This document shows, piece after piece, positions 22,993 through 31,943 of a stretch of 64,000 nucleotides of DNA. The notes below the pieces were generated by a model. That model was not told the origin of the DNA, searched no databases, and worked only from the letters and a program-made list of their open reading frames with translations. Source of the DNA: an uncultured Clostridia bacterium (GTDB lineage Bacteria > Bacillota > Clostridia > Christensenellales > Borkfalkiaceae). Each line of letters starts with the position of its first letter. The stretch's first letter is position 1. The DNA lies in assembly GCA_947625555.1 (NCBI GenBank), contig CANQOT010000004.1:1-64000 (forward strand). Reading direction: 5' to 3'. Made by a program: the position numbers and the translations under genes.

Positions 22993-23737
22993 ATTTTTTG
23001 CGGATAAGTTTTCTTCGCGCACCAAGGCGAAGGAAGCACTCGCGGCGGGGCGCATTTTGCGCAACGGCAAGGCGCTCTCTCCGAGCGACGAGGTGAAGGA
23101 GACGGACAGCTTCACGATGTTGGAGGGGGACGGGTTTGTTTCCAACGGCGGAAAGAAGCTCGAACGCGGTCTTTCTTTTTTTCATGCCGATGTGGAGGGG
23201 AAAGTTGTCGCGGACCTCGGCGCCAGCACGGGCGGATTCACCGATTGTCTTCTGAAAAGGGGTGCAAAGCGCGTCTTTTGCGTCGATGTGGGCGAGGACC
23301 AGCTCGCCTCTGAATTAAAAGCAGACGCGCGCGTGACCATTATGGATAGGACGAATGCACGCTATTTGGAAAGGAGCAGTTTTTCCGAGCCCGTCGACGA
23401 CGTCGTCTCCGATCTGAGTTTTATATCCCTCCGCCTCGTCCTTCCCGCCATCGCGAAGATCCTCCCCGAAGGCGGCAGAGCGTTCCTACTCTTCAAACCG
23501 CAGTTCGAGTGCGGGGGCGTGGGGCTCGGCAAGAGCGGCATCCTGCCACGCACCCGTCATGCGCCCCTTTTGGATGCGTTTTACGAGTTTGCTTGCGGCA
23601 TGGATCTTGCCCCGCAGGGCATCGTGAATGCGCCCGTCGTCGAGGGGAAGAATCTCGAATATATCCTCTTCCTTCAAAAGGGCGCGCGGCCGATTGAAAA
23701 ATATAAATTTTTCATGCAATCAAATAATATTTTTTGA
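22979..23737 (+). CDS. tlyA: TlyA family rRNA (cytidine-2'-O)-methyltransferase
   Basis: A 252-residue protein: an N-terminal S4 RNA-binding domain (MRADKFFADKFSSRTKAKEA, residues 1-60) and an FtsJ-like SAM methyltransferase (VADLGASTGGFTDCLLKRGA; later DLSFISLRLVLPAI and KPQFECG). The Lys-Asp-Lys-Glu pattern is consistent with 2'-O-methylation of rRNA. It overlaps dxs by 14 bases, the conserved order before argR-recN. Confidence 0.93.
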   Translation: MRADKFFADKFSSRTKAKEALAAGRILRNGKALSPSDEVKETDSFTMLEGDGFVSNGGKKLERGLSFFHADVEGKVVADLGASTGGFTDCLLKRGAKRVFCVDVGEDQLASELKADARVTIMDRTNARYLERSSFSEPVDDVVSDLSFISLRLVLPAIAKILPEGGRAFLLFKPQFECGGVGLGKSGILPRTRHAPLLDAFYEFACGMDLAPQGIVNAPVVEGKNLEYILFLQKGARPIEKYKFFMQSNNIF

Positions 23738-23765
23738 ATTTTTTCAAAAAAATTACGAAAAATAC

Positions 23766-23794
23766 TTGATTTTATTCACATAACCGTATATAAT
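23766..23794 (+). promoter_or_regulatory. nadK promoter, leaderless geometry
   Basis: TTGATT, 17 bases, TATAAT (23789-23794), then only GCAATT before the ATG at 23801. Transcription starting about 7 bases past the -10 would begin at the start codon itself, and no ribosome site exists. Confidence 0.8.
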
Positions 23795-23800
23795 GCAATT

Positions 23801-24592
23801 ATGAAAGTCGGAATCACCTACAATGCGAAGCAGGTAGATGATGCGGCGCCCGCACACCTTGCCGCCCTGATCGGGCAGGCGGGCGGAACGTGCGTCGTTT
23901 TCTCCCCGTCCGAAGAGATCGGCGGGGTAGACCGTCTCATCGTATTGGGCGGCGACGGCAGCGTTCTGCATGCTGCCAAACGCGCATCCCGCCTCGGGAT
24001 CCCGCTCGTCGGCGTCAATTACGGCCACATCGGCTTTCTCACCGAATTTGAAAAGGGCGAGGCGGAACGTGCCGTCGAGCTCGTTTTGGATGAATGCCCG
24101 GATACCATCGTGCGCACCCTCCTCGAAGTGGACTTCAACGGCGCCAAAAGGGAATTTTTGAATGAACTTGCGCTCTTGCGCGAAGTCTCGCAGGGGAAGG
24201 ATATCCGCGCGGGGAAGCTCTCGGTCACCATCGACGGGAGCAGTGCGGGCGATTTTACGGCCGACGGGCTCATCGTCGCGACGCCGACGGGTTCCACCGC
24301 CTATTCTCTCTCGGCGGGAGGGAGCATCGTGACCCCCGATTGCCCGGCCTTTTTGCTCACGCCCGTGTGCGCCTTTTCACTCAAATCAAGGCCCATCGTC
24401 TATCCCGATACGAGCGAGCTCTCCTTTACGCTGGGGGGGCAGGATGCGCTTCTTGCGTACGGCGACGGCGAATTTTTGGGAAAGGTCATGGCGGGGGATA
24501 AACTCTCCGTAAAGCGTTCGGGGAGGTCGGCGACCTTCCTTACGCGGAGCCGCAGCGAGTTTTTCCGCCGGCTCACAAATAAAATCAACTAA
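23801..24592 (+). CDS. nadK: NAD kinase
   Basis: A 263-residue NAD kinase: [20 protein letters not shown] carries the GGDG catalytic motif, followed by [41 protein letters not shown] and [12 protein letters not shown]. It phosphorylates NAD+ to NADP+. It is inserted between tlyA and argR as in many Clostridia. Its promoter ends 6 bases before the ATG with no Shine-Dalgarno, so the mRNA is probably leaderless. Confidence 0.96.
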   Translation: MKVGITYNAKQVDDAAPAHLAALIGQAGGTCVVFSPSEEIGGVDRLIVLGGDGSVLHAAKRASRLGIPLVGVNYGHIGFLTEFEKGEAERAVELVLDECPDTIVRTLLEVDFNGAKREFLNELALLREVSQGKDIRAGKLSVTIDGSSAGDFTADGLIVATPTGSTAYSLSAGGSIVTPDCPAFLLTPVCAFSLKSRPIVYPDTSELSFTLGGQDALLAYGDGEFLGKVMAGDKLSVKRSGRSATFLTRSRSEFFRRLTNKIN

Positions 24593-24613
24593 AATTTTAA
24601 GAGGTAATATCGT

Positions 24614-25069
24614 ATGATGAGAAACGCAAGGCACGCAAAAATTCTCGAGATCATTGCCGAAAAGGAGATCGAAACGCAGGAAGAGCTCTGTGCGGAGCTC
24701 GCCGCGGAGAACTTTACCGTAACGCAGGCGACGGTTTCGCGCGATATCAAGGAACTTCATCTCTTCAAGGTCAGAGGGAATCAGCGTCGTTTCCGCTATG
24801 CGACGATCACCGAGACGGAGGGCGGCATCTCCGAGAAGATGCGCACCCTTCTCCGCGATTGCGTCGAGACCATACGGGTCGCGGGCAACCTCATCGTCGT
24901 CAAGACGCTCATCGGTAACGGCGGCAATGCGGGCGCGGCGATCGATAAACTCAACTATCGCGAGGTCGTTGGTTCGATCGCGGGCGTCGATGCGGTGCTC
25001 GTCGTCTGCGAATCGGCCGCCGAAGCCAATACCGTACGCAGTAAACTCGAAGCGCTCATCAAAGTTTAA
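24614..25069 (+). CDS. argR: Arginine repressor ArgR/AhrC
   Basis: A 151-residue ArgR. The winged HTH (residues 5-75) includes NFTVTQATVSRDIKELHLFK. The C-terminal hexamerisation and arginine-binding domain has IGNGGNAGAAIDKLNYREVV, then GSIAGVDAVLVVCES. It regulates arginine genes in response to arginine. GAGGTAA precedes the start; a second ATG is the next codon. Conserved neighbour of recN. Confidence 0.96.
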   Translation: MMRNARHAKILEIIAEKEIETQEELCAELAAENFTVTQATVSRDIKELHLFKVRGNQRRFRYATITETEGGISEKMRTLLRDCVETIRVAGNLIVVKTLIGNGGNAGAAIDKLNYREVVGSIAGVDAVLVVCESAAEANTVRSKLEALIKV

Positions 25070-25072
25070 GGT

Positions 25073-26767
25073 ATGCTCAATCGTCTCACGATCCAAAACA
25101 TTGCGCTCATCGACAGCGCAGAGATCGAGTTCTCGGAAGGGCTCAACGTCCTGACGGGCGAGACGGGCGCGGGCAAATCCGTCATTCTCGATTCCATCGA
25201 TTTTGCGCTCGGCGCGAAGGCAGACAGGTCCATGATACGCTCCGGAACGGATGCGTGCTCCGTCTGCGCGGAATTTTCCGCCGACGATCGGGCAGTGGAC
25301 GAAGTTTTGCGCGAACTGGATATCGAGCCCGAGGGGACGCTCATCATTTCGCGCGAACTGACAGCGGACGGAAGGGGAACGTTGAAGCTCAACGGTTGTC
25401 CCGTGACGGCCGCTATGCTCCGCCGCGTCACCTCTCTCCTCGTCGACGTCCACGGCCAGAGCGAGCATTTCTTCCTTCTCAAAGAGTCCAACCAGCTCAA
25501 ACTTCTGGATTCGCTTGCGGGCGCGCCCGTCGCAGAGAAGAAGGAGAAAGTCAAAGCCCTCCTTGCGCAGCGCAAGAGCATTCTCGCCGAACTTTCGCGG
25601 CTCGGCGGCGATGAGGGAGAACGCGACCGCCGGATGGATATTTTACGCTACCAGATCGACGAACTCTCCCGCGCGGGGTTGAAAGAGGGCGAAGAAGAGG
25701 AACTCAAAGGCAAACGCGAGCGGTTCCGCAATGCGGAGCGCATCCGCGAAGGCCTTGCCGAGGCGCGCGATCTTCTCCTTGCGGACGGCGGGAGCACGGA
25801 TACGGCGCGGGGCGCCACGCGTGCACTCTCTTCCATTGCAAAATATGATGCGGAATATGCCGCGCTCTCCGATCGGTTGGAGGGCGCGCTCGTCGAGCTT
25901 TCGGATATTGCCGAGAGTGTCGGAGACCTTTCGGACGGGCTCGACCTCGACGAGAGGGAAGCGGAACGCGTGGAGGCCCGCCTCGACGAGATCAAGACGC
26001 TCAAAAAGAAATACGGCGGAAGCGTGGAGGCCGCACTCAAATTTGCGGAGGATGCTGAAAGGGAACTCGAACTTCTGATCCACAGCGGGGAACTCTTTGA
26101 GCGGCTCACGCAGGAACTTGCGGCTCTCGACGACGGGCTCTTTAAGGCATGCGTTGCCCTTACGGACGCAAGAAAGCGGGCCGCGGAAGGGTTCACAAAG
26201 CGCGTCATCGGCGAACTTTCGACCCTCAATATCCCATCCGCCCGCTTCGAAGTGGAGTTCGGCGAATACGGCCCCGAAGATGTAGCCAAGGCCACCTCGG
26301 AGGGATTGGGGAGCGTGAGATTTCTCTTTTCCGCCAATGCGGGAGAGCCCTTGAAGGAGCTCGGCAAGATCATCTCGGGCGGCGAAATGAGCCGTTTCAT
26401 GCTCGCCGTCAAGGCGCAACTCTCTTCCATCGCGGGCATCGGGACCTACATCTTCGACGAGATCGACGCGGGCATCGGCGGCAAGACGGCGCGCGTCGTT
26501 GCGGAAAAGTTCTGCAAGATCTCCGCGGGCGTCCAGCTCATCGCCGTCACCCACCTCGCCCAAATCGCGGCGTTTGCAGACCGCGAATTTCTCATCGAGA
26601 AGCGCGAGACGGAGGGGAAAACGTTCACCCGCATCCACGAAGTCAAGGGGGAGGCCCGCACGCGGGAACTTGCCCGCCTCATCGGGGGCGGCGCCGAGAG
26701 CGCCCACGTCCTCGCCCACGCGGAGGAGCTTCTTGCCGAGGCGAAAGCATACAAAAACTCCCTGTAA
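25073..26767 (+). CDS. recN: DNA repair protein RecN
   Basis: A 564-residue SMC-like ATPase. Walker A is LTGETGAGKSVILDSIDFAL, the central 250 residues are coiled coil, and the C-terminus has the ABC signature IISGGEMSRFMLAVKAQLSS and Walker B YIFDEIDAGIGGKTARVVAE. It acts early in double-strand break repair. It starts 3 bases after argR, so translation is coupled. Confidence 0.97.
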   Translation: MLNRLTIQNIALIDSAEIEFSEGLNVLTGETGAGKSVILDSIDFALGAKADRSMIRSGTDACSVCAEFSADDRAVDEVLRELDIEPEGTLIISRELTADGRGTLKLNGCPVTAAMLRRVTSLLVDVHGQSEHFFLLKESNQLKLLDSLAGAPVAEKKEKVKALLAQRKSILAELSRLGGDEGERDRRMDILRYQIDELSRAGLKEGEEEELKGKRERFRNAERIREGLAEARDLLLADGGSTDTARGATRALSSIAKYDAEYAALSDRLEGALVELSDIAESVGDLSDGLDLDEREAERVEARLDEIKTLKKKYGGSVEAALKFAEDAERELELLIHSGELFERLTQELAALDDGLFKACVALTDARKRAAEGFTKRVIGELSTLNIPSARFEVEFGEYGPEDVAKATSEGLGSVRFLFSANAGEPLKELGKIISGGEMSRFMLAVKAQLSSIAGIGTYIFDEIDAGIGGKTARVVAEKFCKISAGVQLIAVTHLAQIAAFADREFLIEKRETEGKTFTRIHEVKGEARTRELARLIGGGAESAHVLAHAEELLAEAKAYKNSL

Positions 26768-26783
26768 TACCTTTTTGTAAAAT

Positions 26784-26813
26784 CGAATAGAATTTGTCGG
26801 CTTACGCAAATTA
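26784..26813 (+). promoter_or_regulatory. Sigma-G-like promoter of spoIVB
   Basis: CGAATA (26784-26789), a 17-base spacer, then CAAATTA (26807-26813). This resembles the forespore sigma-G pattern (TGAATA - 17/18 - CATACTA) and lies 22 bases before the spoIVB ATG, as expected for a sigma-G gene. Confidence 0.5.
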
Positions 26814-26835
26814 ACTTCCGTACATGGAGGTTTTC

Positions 26836-27849
26836 ATGCGTAAGCTGAAATTTTTTATTGCCGCTTTGCTTGCCGCGGCCGTCTTTTCCTTCGGTTGCGG
26901 CCTGCCCTGCATTTCGGCACGGGCGGCGACGGCAAAATATTATATCGGCGGGATGACGGCGGGGTTTATGCTCTCGGCGGGCGGCACGGAGGTCATCGGG
27001 CTCTCCGAAGTTTCCGCGGAGGACGGCCTGCACCGTCCGGCCGAAGATGCGGGCATCCGCGTGGGAGATACCATCGTCGCGGTAGACGGCATCCGCATCA
27101 AGACGATCTCCGATCTCAACGAGGCTTTGGAGCGCTGCGGCGGGAAGGAAGTCCTCGTTGCGGTCAGAAGGAAGGGCGATACGGCCGAAGTCCCGCTCGT
27201 GCCCGTCAAGGATAAAAAGAGCGGAAATTATAAGATCGGCGTGCTCATCCGCGATACGCTCGCCGGCATCGGGACGGTGACATATATCGACTGCAATACC
27301 TATCGTTTCGGCGCGCTCGGGCACGCCGTATGTGACGAAAATCATAACGCGCTCGAAGTCTCCGACCCCAAAGTTTACCTTTGCAGCGTCATCGGCGTCG
27401 CGAAGGGAACGCGCGGCAAGGCGGGGGAATTGAGGGGGCTCTTCGTCAACGAAACCGTGCTCGCCAAGGCCGAAAACGTGGGGGAGACGGGCCTCTATGG
27501 CACGTTCGAAAAGGGTTACGATTTCTCCCGCTGCGAACTTGTGGAGGCGGCTCCCATCGCCGAGGCGACCATCGGCAAGGCCATTATCTACTCGACGGTG
27601 GACGGCGTCTGCCCGCAGAAGTACGAGATCGCGATCGTCAAGGTGGACGCAAACAACAAGGAGAACAAAAATTTTGTCATCAAGGTGACGGACGAACGCC
27701 TTTTGGACGAGACGGGCGGCATCGTGCAGGGCATGAGCGGCAGTCCCATTTTGCAAAACGGAAAACTCATCGGCGCAGTGACCCATGTCTTTTTGAACGA
27801 TCCCACGCGGGGATACGGCATCGGGATCGAACACATGATAGGGAATTAA
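26836..27849 (+). CDS. spoIVB: SpoIVB signalling protease (S55)
   Basis: A 337-residue secreted serine protease; ATG at 26836 after TGGAGGT. Signal peptide (KLKFFIAALLAAAVFSFGCG), a PDZ domain near residues 60-115 (AGIRVGDTIVAVDGIRIKTI) and the S55 catalytic domain. The His is in FGALGHAVCD and the nucleophile is Ser303 in GMSGSPI. SpoIVB crosses from forespore to the intermembrane space and triggers pro-sigma-K activation. Standard neighbour of recN. Confidence 0.95.
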   Translation: MRKLKFFIAALLAAAVFSFGCGLPCISARAATAKYYIGGMTAGFMLSAGGTEVIGLSEVSAEDGLHRPAEDAGIRVGDTIVAVDGIRIKTISDLNEALERCGGKEVLVAVRRKGDTAEVPLVPVKDKKSGNYKIGVLIRDTLAGIGTVTYIDCNTYRFGALGHAVCDENHNALEVSDPKVYLCSVIGVAKGTRGKAGELRGLFVNETVLAKAENVGETGLYGTFEKGYDFSRCELVEAAPIAEATIGKAIIYSTVDGVCPQKYEIAIVKVDANNKENKNFVIKVTDERLLDETGGIVQGMSGSPILQNGKLIGAVTHVFLNDPTRGYGIGIEHMIGN

Positions 27850-27869
27850 GTCGAATTTTCGGGAAAGAT

Positions 27870-27901
27870 GGTTCATATCATGAGATATGAACCTTTTCTT
27901 T
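27870..27901 (+). terminator. Hairpin after spoIVB that contains the next start codon
   Basis: GGTTCATAT-catgag-ATATGAACC, a 9-bp perfect stem, is followed by TTTTCTTT. It looks like a terminator for spoIVB, but the ATG of the next gene (27887) lies in its 3' arm, so it would also block translation of read-through RNA. Confidence 0.75.
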
Positions 27902-28483
27902 ATAAAGGACCTATTTTGCCGTGCGATCGAAAAGAAACGCGCGCTCATCATCTTCGGCGTCGTCTTTCTCGCGGGGATGATCCTCGGCATCTGCTTTGTC
28001 AAGACGCCCGCATTCTATGAATTTCATCTCAACAACTGCGACCGCTTTCTCACGCGGGTATGCTATTCCGACCGCAGCGTTCTTGTCATCTTTCTCGAAC
28101 GGACGGCGGGTTGTGCGCTCCTTCTCGTCCTCACGCTCATGGGCGGCGTACATATCGTGGCGATCGCGGTGCCGACGGCCGTCATTTTATACCGTTCCTA
28201 TACGTTCGGCGGGCAGATCGCGGTGCTCTTCGGGGTGTACGGCGTTTCGGGCGCAATCGTCGCTTTGGTGCTCTATATTCCTATTCACCTCCTGATCGAC
28301 GCCATCCTGCTGATCGGAACGTCGATCTCCGTGGGTAGGGCGCGATGTTTTCGGTTCGCGAAACAAGACCTTTGCGAACTCGGTCGCGATCTTCTCGCAC
28401 TCCTTCTTCTCGTTGCCGCCGTGTGCCTCGTGGAGATGATCTTGCTCCTTGCCATTTTTCACCCGCTGGGAAATCTGTTCTGA
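27887..28483 (+). CDS. Polytopic membrane protein, possibly SpoIIM-like
   Basis: A 198-residue protein with about five membrane segments (ALIIFGVVFLAGMILGICFV; AGCALLLVLTLMGGVHIVAI; LFGVYGVSGAIVALVLYIPI; two more near the C-terminus). Size, position after spoIVB and an N-terminal KKRALIIFGVVFLAG stretch recall SpoIIM/DUF95, which forms the DMP cell-wall remodelling complex. Similarity is not strong enough to be sure. The start codon is inside the terminator-like hairpin of the upstream gene and no ribosome site is visible. Confidence 0.5.
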   Translation: MNLFFIKDLFCRAIEKKRALIIFGVVFLAGMILGICFVKTPAFYEFHLNNCDRFLTRVCYSDRSVLVIFLERTAGCALLLVLTLMGGVHIVAIAVPTAVILYRSYTFGGQIAVLFGVYGVSGAIVALVLYIPIHLLIDAILLIGTSISVGRARCFRFAKQDLCELGRDLLALLLLVAAVCLVEMILLLAIFHPLGNLF

Positions 28484-28521
28484 AATGCGTATAATCACGA
28501 AAAACAGCACAAACTGCGGTT

Positions 28522-29676
28522 ATGAAAAAATTATTATGTACTTCCCTTGCGTTCGTCGCGGCATGCGCGGCGGCCGCACCGATGAAAACGATATCCGCCC
28601 GTGCGGAGGAGCTCGCCCCGAACTGTAAGGCCGCATATCTTTGCGACTTTGCGACGAATACAAAAGTCTATTCCAAGGATGAGACCAAGCGCCTGCCCAT
28701 CGCGAGCATGTGCAAGATCATGACGCTCGTTTTATCCTTCGAGGCCGTGGAGAGCGGCACGCTTTCCTACGATGAGAAGATCACGGTGAGCGAAAATGCC
28801 GCAGGAATGGGCGGTTCGCAGGTCTTTCTCGATACGGGACTTTCCTATACCGCCGAAGAGCTCATGAAAACGGTCGCAGTCTGCTCGGCAAACGATTCCT
28901 GTGTCGCCCTCGCGGAACGTATCGCGGGGAGCGAAGAGGGATTTGTCGCGAAGATGAACGAGCGCGCAAAGGAGCTCGGCGCAGAAAACACCCTCTTTGC
29001 AAATTGTACGGGATTGCCGAAGGAGCCGCAGTATTCCTGCGCAAAGGACGTCGCCACGATGCTCCGCGCCCTCATTTTGCACAAGAAATATTTCGAATTT
29101 TCCCATATTTGGCTGGAAGATTTCGCACATCCCGACGGCAGAACGACGACGATCACCAACACGAACAAGCTCATCCGCCAATACAAAGGGTGCGACGGTG
29201 GCAAGACGGGCTTTACGAATGAAGCCGGGTTCTGCCTCGCCGCAACGGCAAAGCGGGGGGATATGCGCGTCATTTCCGTCGTCATCGGCGGATCAGATTC
29301 GAAATCGCGCTTTGGGGCGGTGAGCAAGATGTTCGATCATTGCTTCGCCGCATACGAGACGCGCACCCTCTTAAAGGCGGGCGAGGCGCTCGAAGAGAGG
29401 GTGGAGGTCGCGGGGAGCAAGCAAAAAACGGTCGCCGTCGCGGCCGAAAAGCCCTTGCAGACCTTTGCAAAACGCGGGGAAGAAGGGGATATCCGTCTCG
29501 AATACGAAATCTGCGAAAAGATGCGGGCGCCCGTCATGAAAGGGGACGAGGCCGGTTGGGCCATTCTCTATAAGGATAACGTCGAAATCGCGCGGGTGAA
29601 GCTGCTTGCGGCGGAAGATGCGCCAAGGTACAGTTGGTGGGAGGCCCTTCGCGAGACGGCGAGAGCGTGGCAGTAA
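28522..29676 (+). CDS. dacF: D-alanyl-D-alanine carboxypeptidase (DacF-type PBP)
   Basis: A 384-residue low-molecular-weight PBP. Signal peptide 1-28. The acyl-serine motif is Ser62-M-C-Lys65, the second motif Ser122-A-Asn124, the third Lys228-T-G (GGKTGFTNEAG). A C-terminal beta domain and a Trp-rich membrane-association end follow. It trims the terminal D-Ala from peptidoglycan stem peptides. TATAAT at 28490 may be its -10 box, with a short leader lacking a clear ribosome site. A sporulation role is possible given spoIVB upstream. Confidence 0.92.
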   Translation: MKKLLCTSLAFVAACAAAAPMKTISARAEELAPNCKAAYLCDFATNTKVYSKDETKRLPIASMCKIMTLVLSFEAVESGTLSYDEKITVSENAAGMGGSQVFLDTGLSYTAEELMKTVAVCSANDSCVALAERIAGSEEGFVAKMNERAKELGAENTLFANCTGLPKEPQYSCAKDVATMLRALILHKKYFEFSHIWLEDFAHPDGRTTTITNTNKLIRQYKGCDGGKTGFTNEAGFCLAATAKRGDMRVISVVIGGSDSKSRFGAVSKMFDHCFAAYETRTLLKAGEALEERVEVAGSKQKTVAVAAEKPLQTFAKRGEEGDIRLEYEICEKMRAPVMKGDEAGWAILYKDNVEIARVKLLAAEDAPRYSWWEALRETARAWQ

Positions 29677-29680
29677 GAAA

Positions 29681-29739
29681 TTTGCAAGGTACTATGCGTG
29701 ACATAATAGGCAAGTTTGCCCCTTATGTCACGCTTTTTT
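29681..29739 (+). terminator. Terminator built from a dispersed-element copy (copy 3)
   Basis: A family element (GGTACTATGCGTGACATAAT at 29689-29708) is followed by an inverted half-copy: GCGTGACATAA (29696-29706) pairs perfectly with TTATGTCACGC (29723-29733), then TTTTTT. The 11-bp stem plus T-run makes a standard terminator for dacF. Confidence 0.75.
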
Positions 29740-29740
29740 A

Positions 29741-29769
29741 TTGACCGAATGGCGCTTTGGTGTTATAAT
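29741..29769 (+). promoter_or_regulatory. lysA promoter, leaderless geometry
   Basis: TTGACC, 17 bases, TATAAT (29764-29769). The ATG is at 29779, 9 bases on, with no Shine-Dalgarno in between (ATTTCCATT). Confidence 0.82.
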
Positions 29770-29778
29770 ATTTCCATT

Positions 29779-31104
29779 ATGAACACGAGAGAAACACTGA
29801 AAATCAACGCAAAGGGACATCTCGAAATCGGCGGCGCAGACGCCTGCGATTTGGCCGAAAAATTTTCGACGCCGCTCTACGTCTTTGACGAGAAACATAT
29901 CCGCGATATGATGGCCGTCTATCGCGATACCATCGAGGAGGAATACGGCGGTCACGGGTGCGTCCTCTATGCCTCCAAGGCCTTTTCCTGCGAGGCAATG
30001 TATGCCATTGCGAGACAGGAGAGGATCGGCGTGGACGTCGTCTCGGGCGGCGAGCTCTATACGGCGCTCAAAGCGGGCTTTCCCGCGGAAAAGATCTATA
30101 TGCACGGCAACAACAAACTGTCGCATGAGATCGCCGAGGCCCTCGATGCGCATATCGGCTGCATCGTCGTCGACGCCTTCTCCGAGGCCGACCTCATCGA
30201 GCGGGAGGCGGAAGCGCGCGGCATCGTCCAGAAGGTGCTCATCCGCATCAATCCCGGCGTGGAGGCACACACGCACGCCTATGTGCAGACGGCGACGCCC
30301 GATTCCAAGTTCGGCTTCTCCGTCGCAAGCGGCGCTGCGGAGGCCATCGTGCGGCACGTTCTCACCAAAAAACACTTGAAACTGTGCGGATTCCACTGCC
30401 ATATCGGGTCGCAGATCTTCGAAAAGGCGTCCTTCGTCCTCGCCGTGGAGAAGAATTTGAAGTTCATGGCCGAGATGAAAGAGAGGCTCGGCTTCGAGAC
30501 GGAAGAGCTCAATCTCGGGGGCGGCTTCGGCATTTGGTACACCGACGAGGATCCCAAAATTCCCGTTGCGGGCTACCGTGACTACCTTTCGGCCCTCCTC
30601 GACGCAGTCAAGAAGGGGTGCGGAGAGTATCGCCTGAAAGAGCCGTTCATCCTCTTGGAGCCCGGCCGTTCCATCGTCGGTGAGGCGGGCGTCACGCTCT
30701 ATCGGGTGGGCGCCATCAAGGAGATCCCCGGCATCCGCAAATATCTTGCGGTGGACGGGGGGATGTTCGACAACCCGCGTTTCGCACTCTACGGCTCCAA
30801 ATATACCGCCGTACTTGCGAACCGCGCCGCCGAGGAGCCCCAAGAAGTCGTTGCCATCGCGGGGAAGTGCTGCGAGAGCGGCGACCTCATCGGGACGAAT
30901 TTCAATCTGCCGAAGGCAAAAGTAGGGGATATCGTTGCCATTTTGTCGACGGGAGCCTATAACTACTCCATGGCATCTAATTATAACCGCAACCTCATCC
31001 CGCCCGCGATTCTGGTGAAGGACGGTAGGGCGGATTATATCGTAAGGCCGCAATCATACGAAGATCTCGTCCGCAGCGACGCAATTCCCGACCGCCTGAA
31101 ATAG
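29779..31104 (+). CDS. lysA: Diaminopimelate decarboxylase
   Basis: A 441-residue alanine racemase-fold PLP enzyme. The PLP lysine is in VLYASKAFSCEAMY, the His in GFHCHIGSQIF, then GGGFGIWYTDEDPKI, EPGRSIVGEAGVTLYRVGAI and the active-site CCESGD. It makes lysine from meso-diaminopimelate. The upstream in-frame ATG at 29716 would lie in the terminator, so ATG 29779 is chosen. The stop codon falls inside an AT-rich palindrome related to the dispersed repeat. Confidence 0.96.
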   Translation: MNTRETLKINAKGHLEIGGADACDLAEKFSTPLYVFDEKHIRDMMAVYRDTIEEEYGGHGCVLYASKAFSCEAMYAIARQERIGVDVVSGGELYTALKAGFPAEKIYMHGNNKLSHEIAEALDAHIGCIVVDAFSEADLIEREAEARGIVQKVLIRINPGVEAHTHAYVQTATPDSKFGFSVASGAAEAIVRHVLTKKHLKLCGFHCHIGSQIFEKASFVLAVEKNLKFMAEMKERLGFETEELNLGGGFGIWYTDEDPKIPVAGYRDYLSALLDAVKKGCGEYRLKEPFILLEPGRSIVGEAGVTLYRVGAIKEIPGIRKYLAVDGGMFDNPRFALYGSKYTAVLANRAAEEPQEVVAIAGKCCESGDLIGTNFNLPKAKVGDIVAILSTGAYNYSMASNYNRNLIPPAILVKDGRADYIVRPQSYEDLVRSDAIPDRLK

Positions 31105-31126
31105 TATGCCCGACATACCTTTCGGG
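31099..31126 (+). repeat. Dispersed-element-like palindrome at the lysA stop (copy 4, diverged)
   Basis: GAAATAGTATGCCCGACATA (31099-31118) with GTATG-cccga-CATAC pairing. It shares AATAGTATG-YCYGAC-RTA with the element at the end of the GH13 gene. In both cases the TAG stop codon is supplied by the element. Confidence 0.5.
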
Positions 31127-31183
31127 TGGAGCCACTATATCTTGATATCGAAGGGGATTTTTTGCAAGATATTCCGCTTTTGC

Positions 31184-31212
31184 TTGCTTTTTTCGCGTTG
31201 CGGTATTATAAT
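31184..31212 (+). promoter_or_regulatory. Promoter of the M50 protease gene, leaderless geometry
   Basis: TTGCTT, 17 bases, TATAAT (31207-31212), then 8 bases (AGACGCGT) to the ATG at 31221, with no ribosome site. Confidence 0.75.
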
Positions 31213-31220
31213 AGACGCGT

Positions 31221-31943
31221 ATGGCGGATCAATTCATCGAGCTTTTGGCGAGCCTCATCGCCGTGACGGTCGTTCTGACCCTTCACGAATTTGCACACGC
31301 CTATGTTGCGTATAAGTGCGGGGATCCGACGCCCAAGTGGAACAAGCGCCTCTCGCTCAATCCTCTGCGTCATTTCGATCCCTTGGGGCTCGTCTGCTTT
31401 GCCCTCGTCGGGTTCGGCTGGGCGAGGCCCGTCCCCATAAACCCCGCCAACTTCAAAAAGTATCGTTTGGGTTTAGGGCTGACGGCGAGCGCGGGTATCG
31501 TGTTGAACTATATCCTCGCCTTTGTCTTTTATCCGCTCGTCCTTGTCGTCATCAATTTCATGCCGCGCATCGTGTTCTTGTATAAGTTCTTGTACTATCT
31601 GACGATGCTGCTGTATTCCTACAACCTCTCCTTCTGCGTCTTTAACCTGTTGCCGCTCTATCCCTTGGACGGCTTCCGCATCGTAGACGCCTTGAACAAA
31701 CGGCGGGGGAAAGTCTATCGTTTCTTGCGCAACTACGGGCAGTGGATCTTGCTCGGTCTCATTGCCGAGAGCTTTTTGTGCAATCTGTTTGTACGCTTCG
31801 GCATTTGGCAGATGGATTGGTTCAATATCCTCGGCTGGATCATGAAGTTTACGACCAAATACATCGGGTTCCCCATTCTTGCGATTTGGGGGCGCGTTTT
31901 CGGAATGTCGATCAGTGAAGTGTGGAGTTTGTTGTTATGGTAG
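31221..31943 (+). CDS. Site-2 protease family (M50) membrane metalloprotease
   Basis: A 240-residue protease with HExxH as LTLHEFAHAYVAYKCGDPTP near residue 24 and the second zinc ligand region LLPLYPLDGFRIVDAL near residue 150. About five or six membrane segments. It cleaves within or near the membrane; the substrate is unknown. This soluble-domain-free type precedes scpA in many Clostridia. It overlaps the scpA start, and its own promoter implies a leaderless message. Confidence 0.92.
   Translation: MADQFIELLASLIAVTVVLTLHEFAHAYVAYKCGDPTPKWNKRLSLNPLRHFDPLGLVCFALVGFGWARPVPINPANFKKYRLGLGLTASAGIVLNYILAFVFYPLVLVVINFMPRIVFLYKFLYYLTMLLYSYNLSFCVFNLLPLYPLDGFRIVDALNKRRGKVYRFLRNYGQWILLGLIAESFLCNLFVRFGIWQMDWFNILGWIMKFTTKYIGFPILAIWGRVFGMSISEVWSLLLW

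Noticed and set aside
29677..29778. Lysine riboswitch before lysA
   Set aside because: The gap is about 100 bases, holds a terminator and a promoter with almost no leader RNA, so no L-box could fit.
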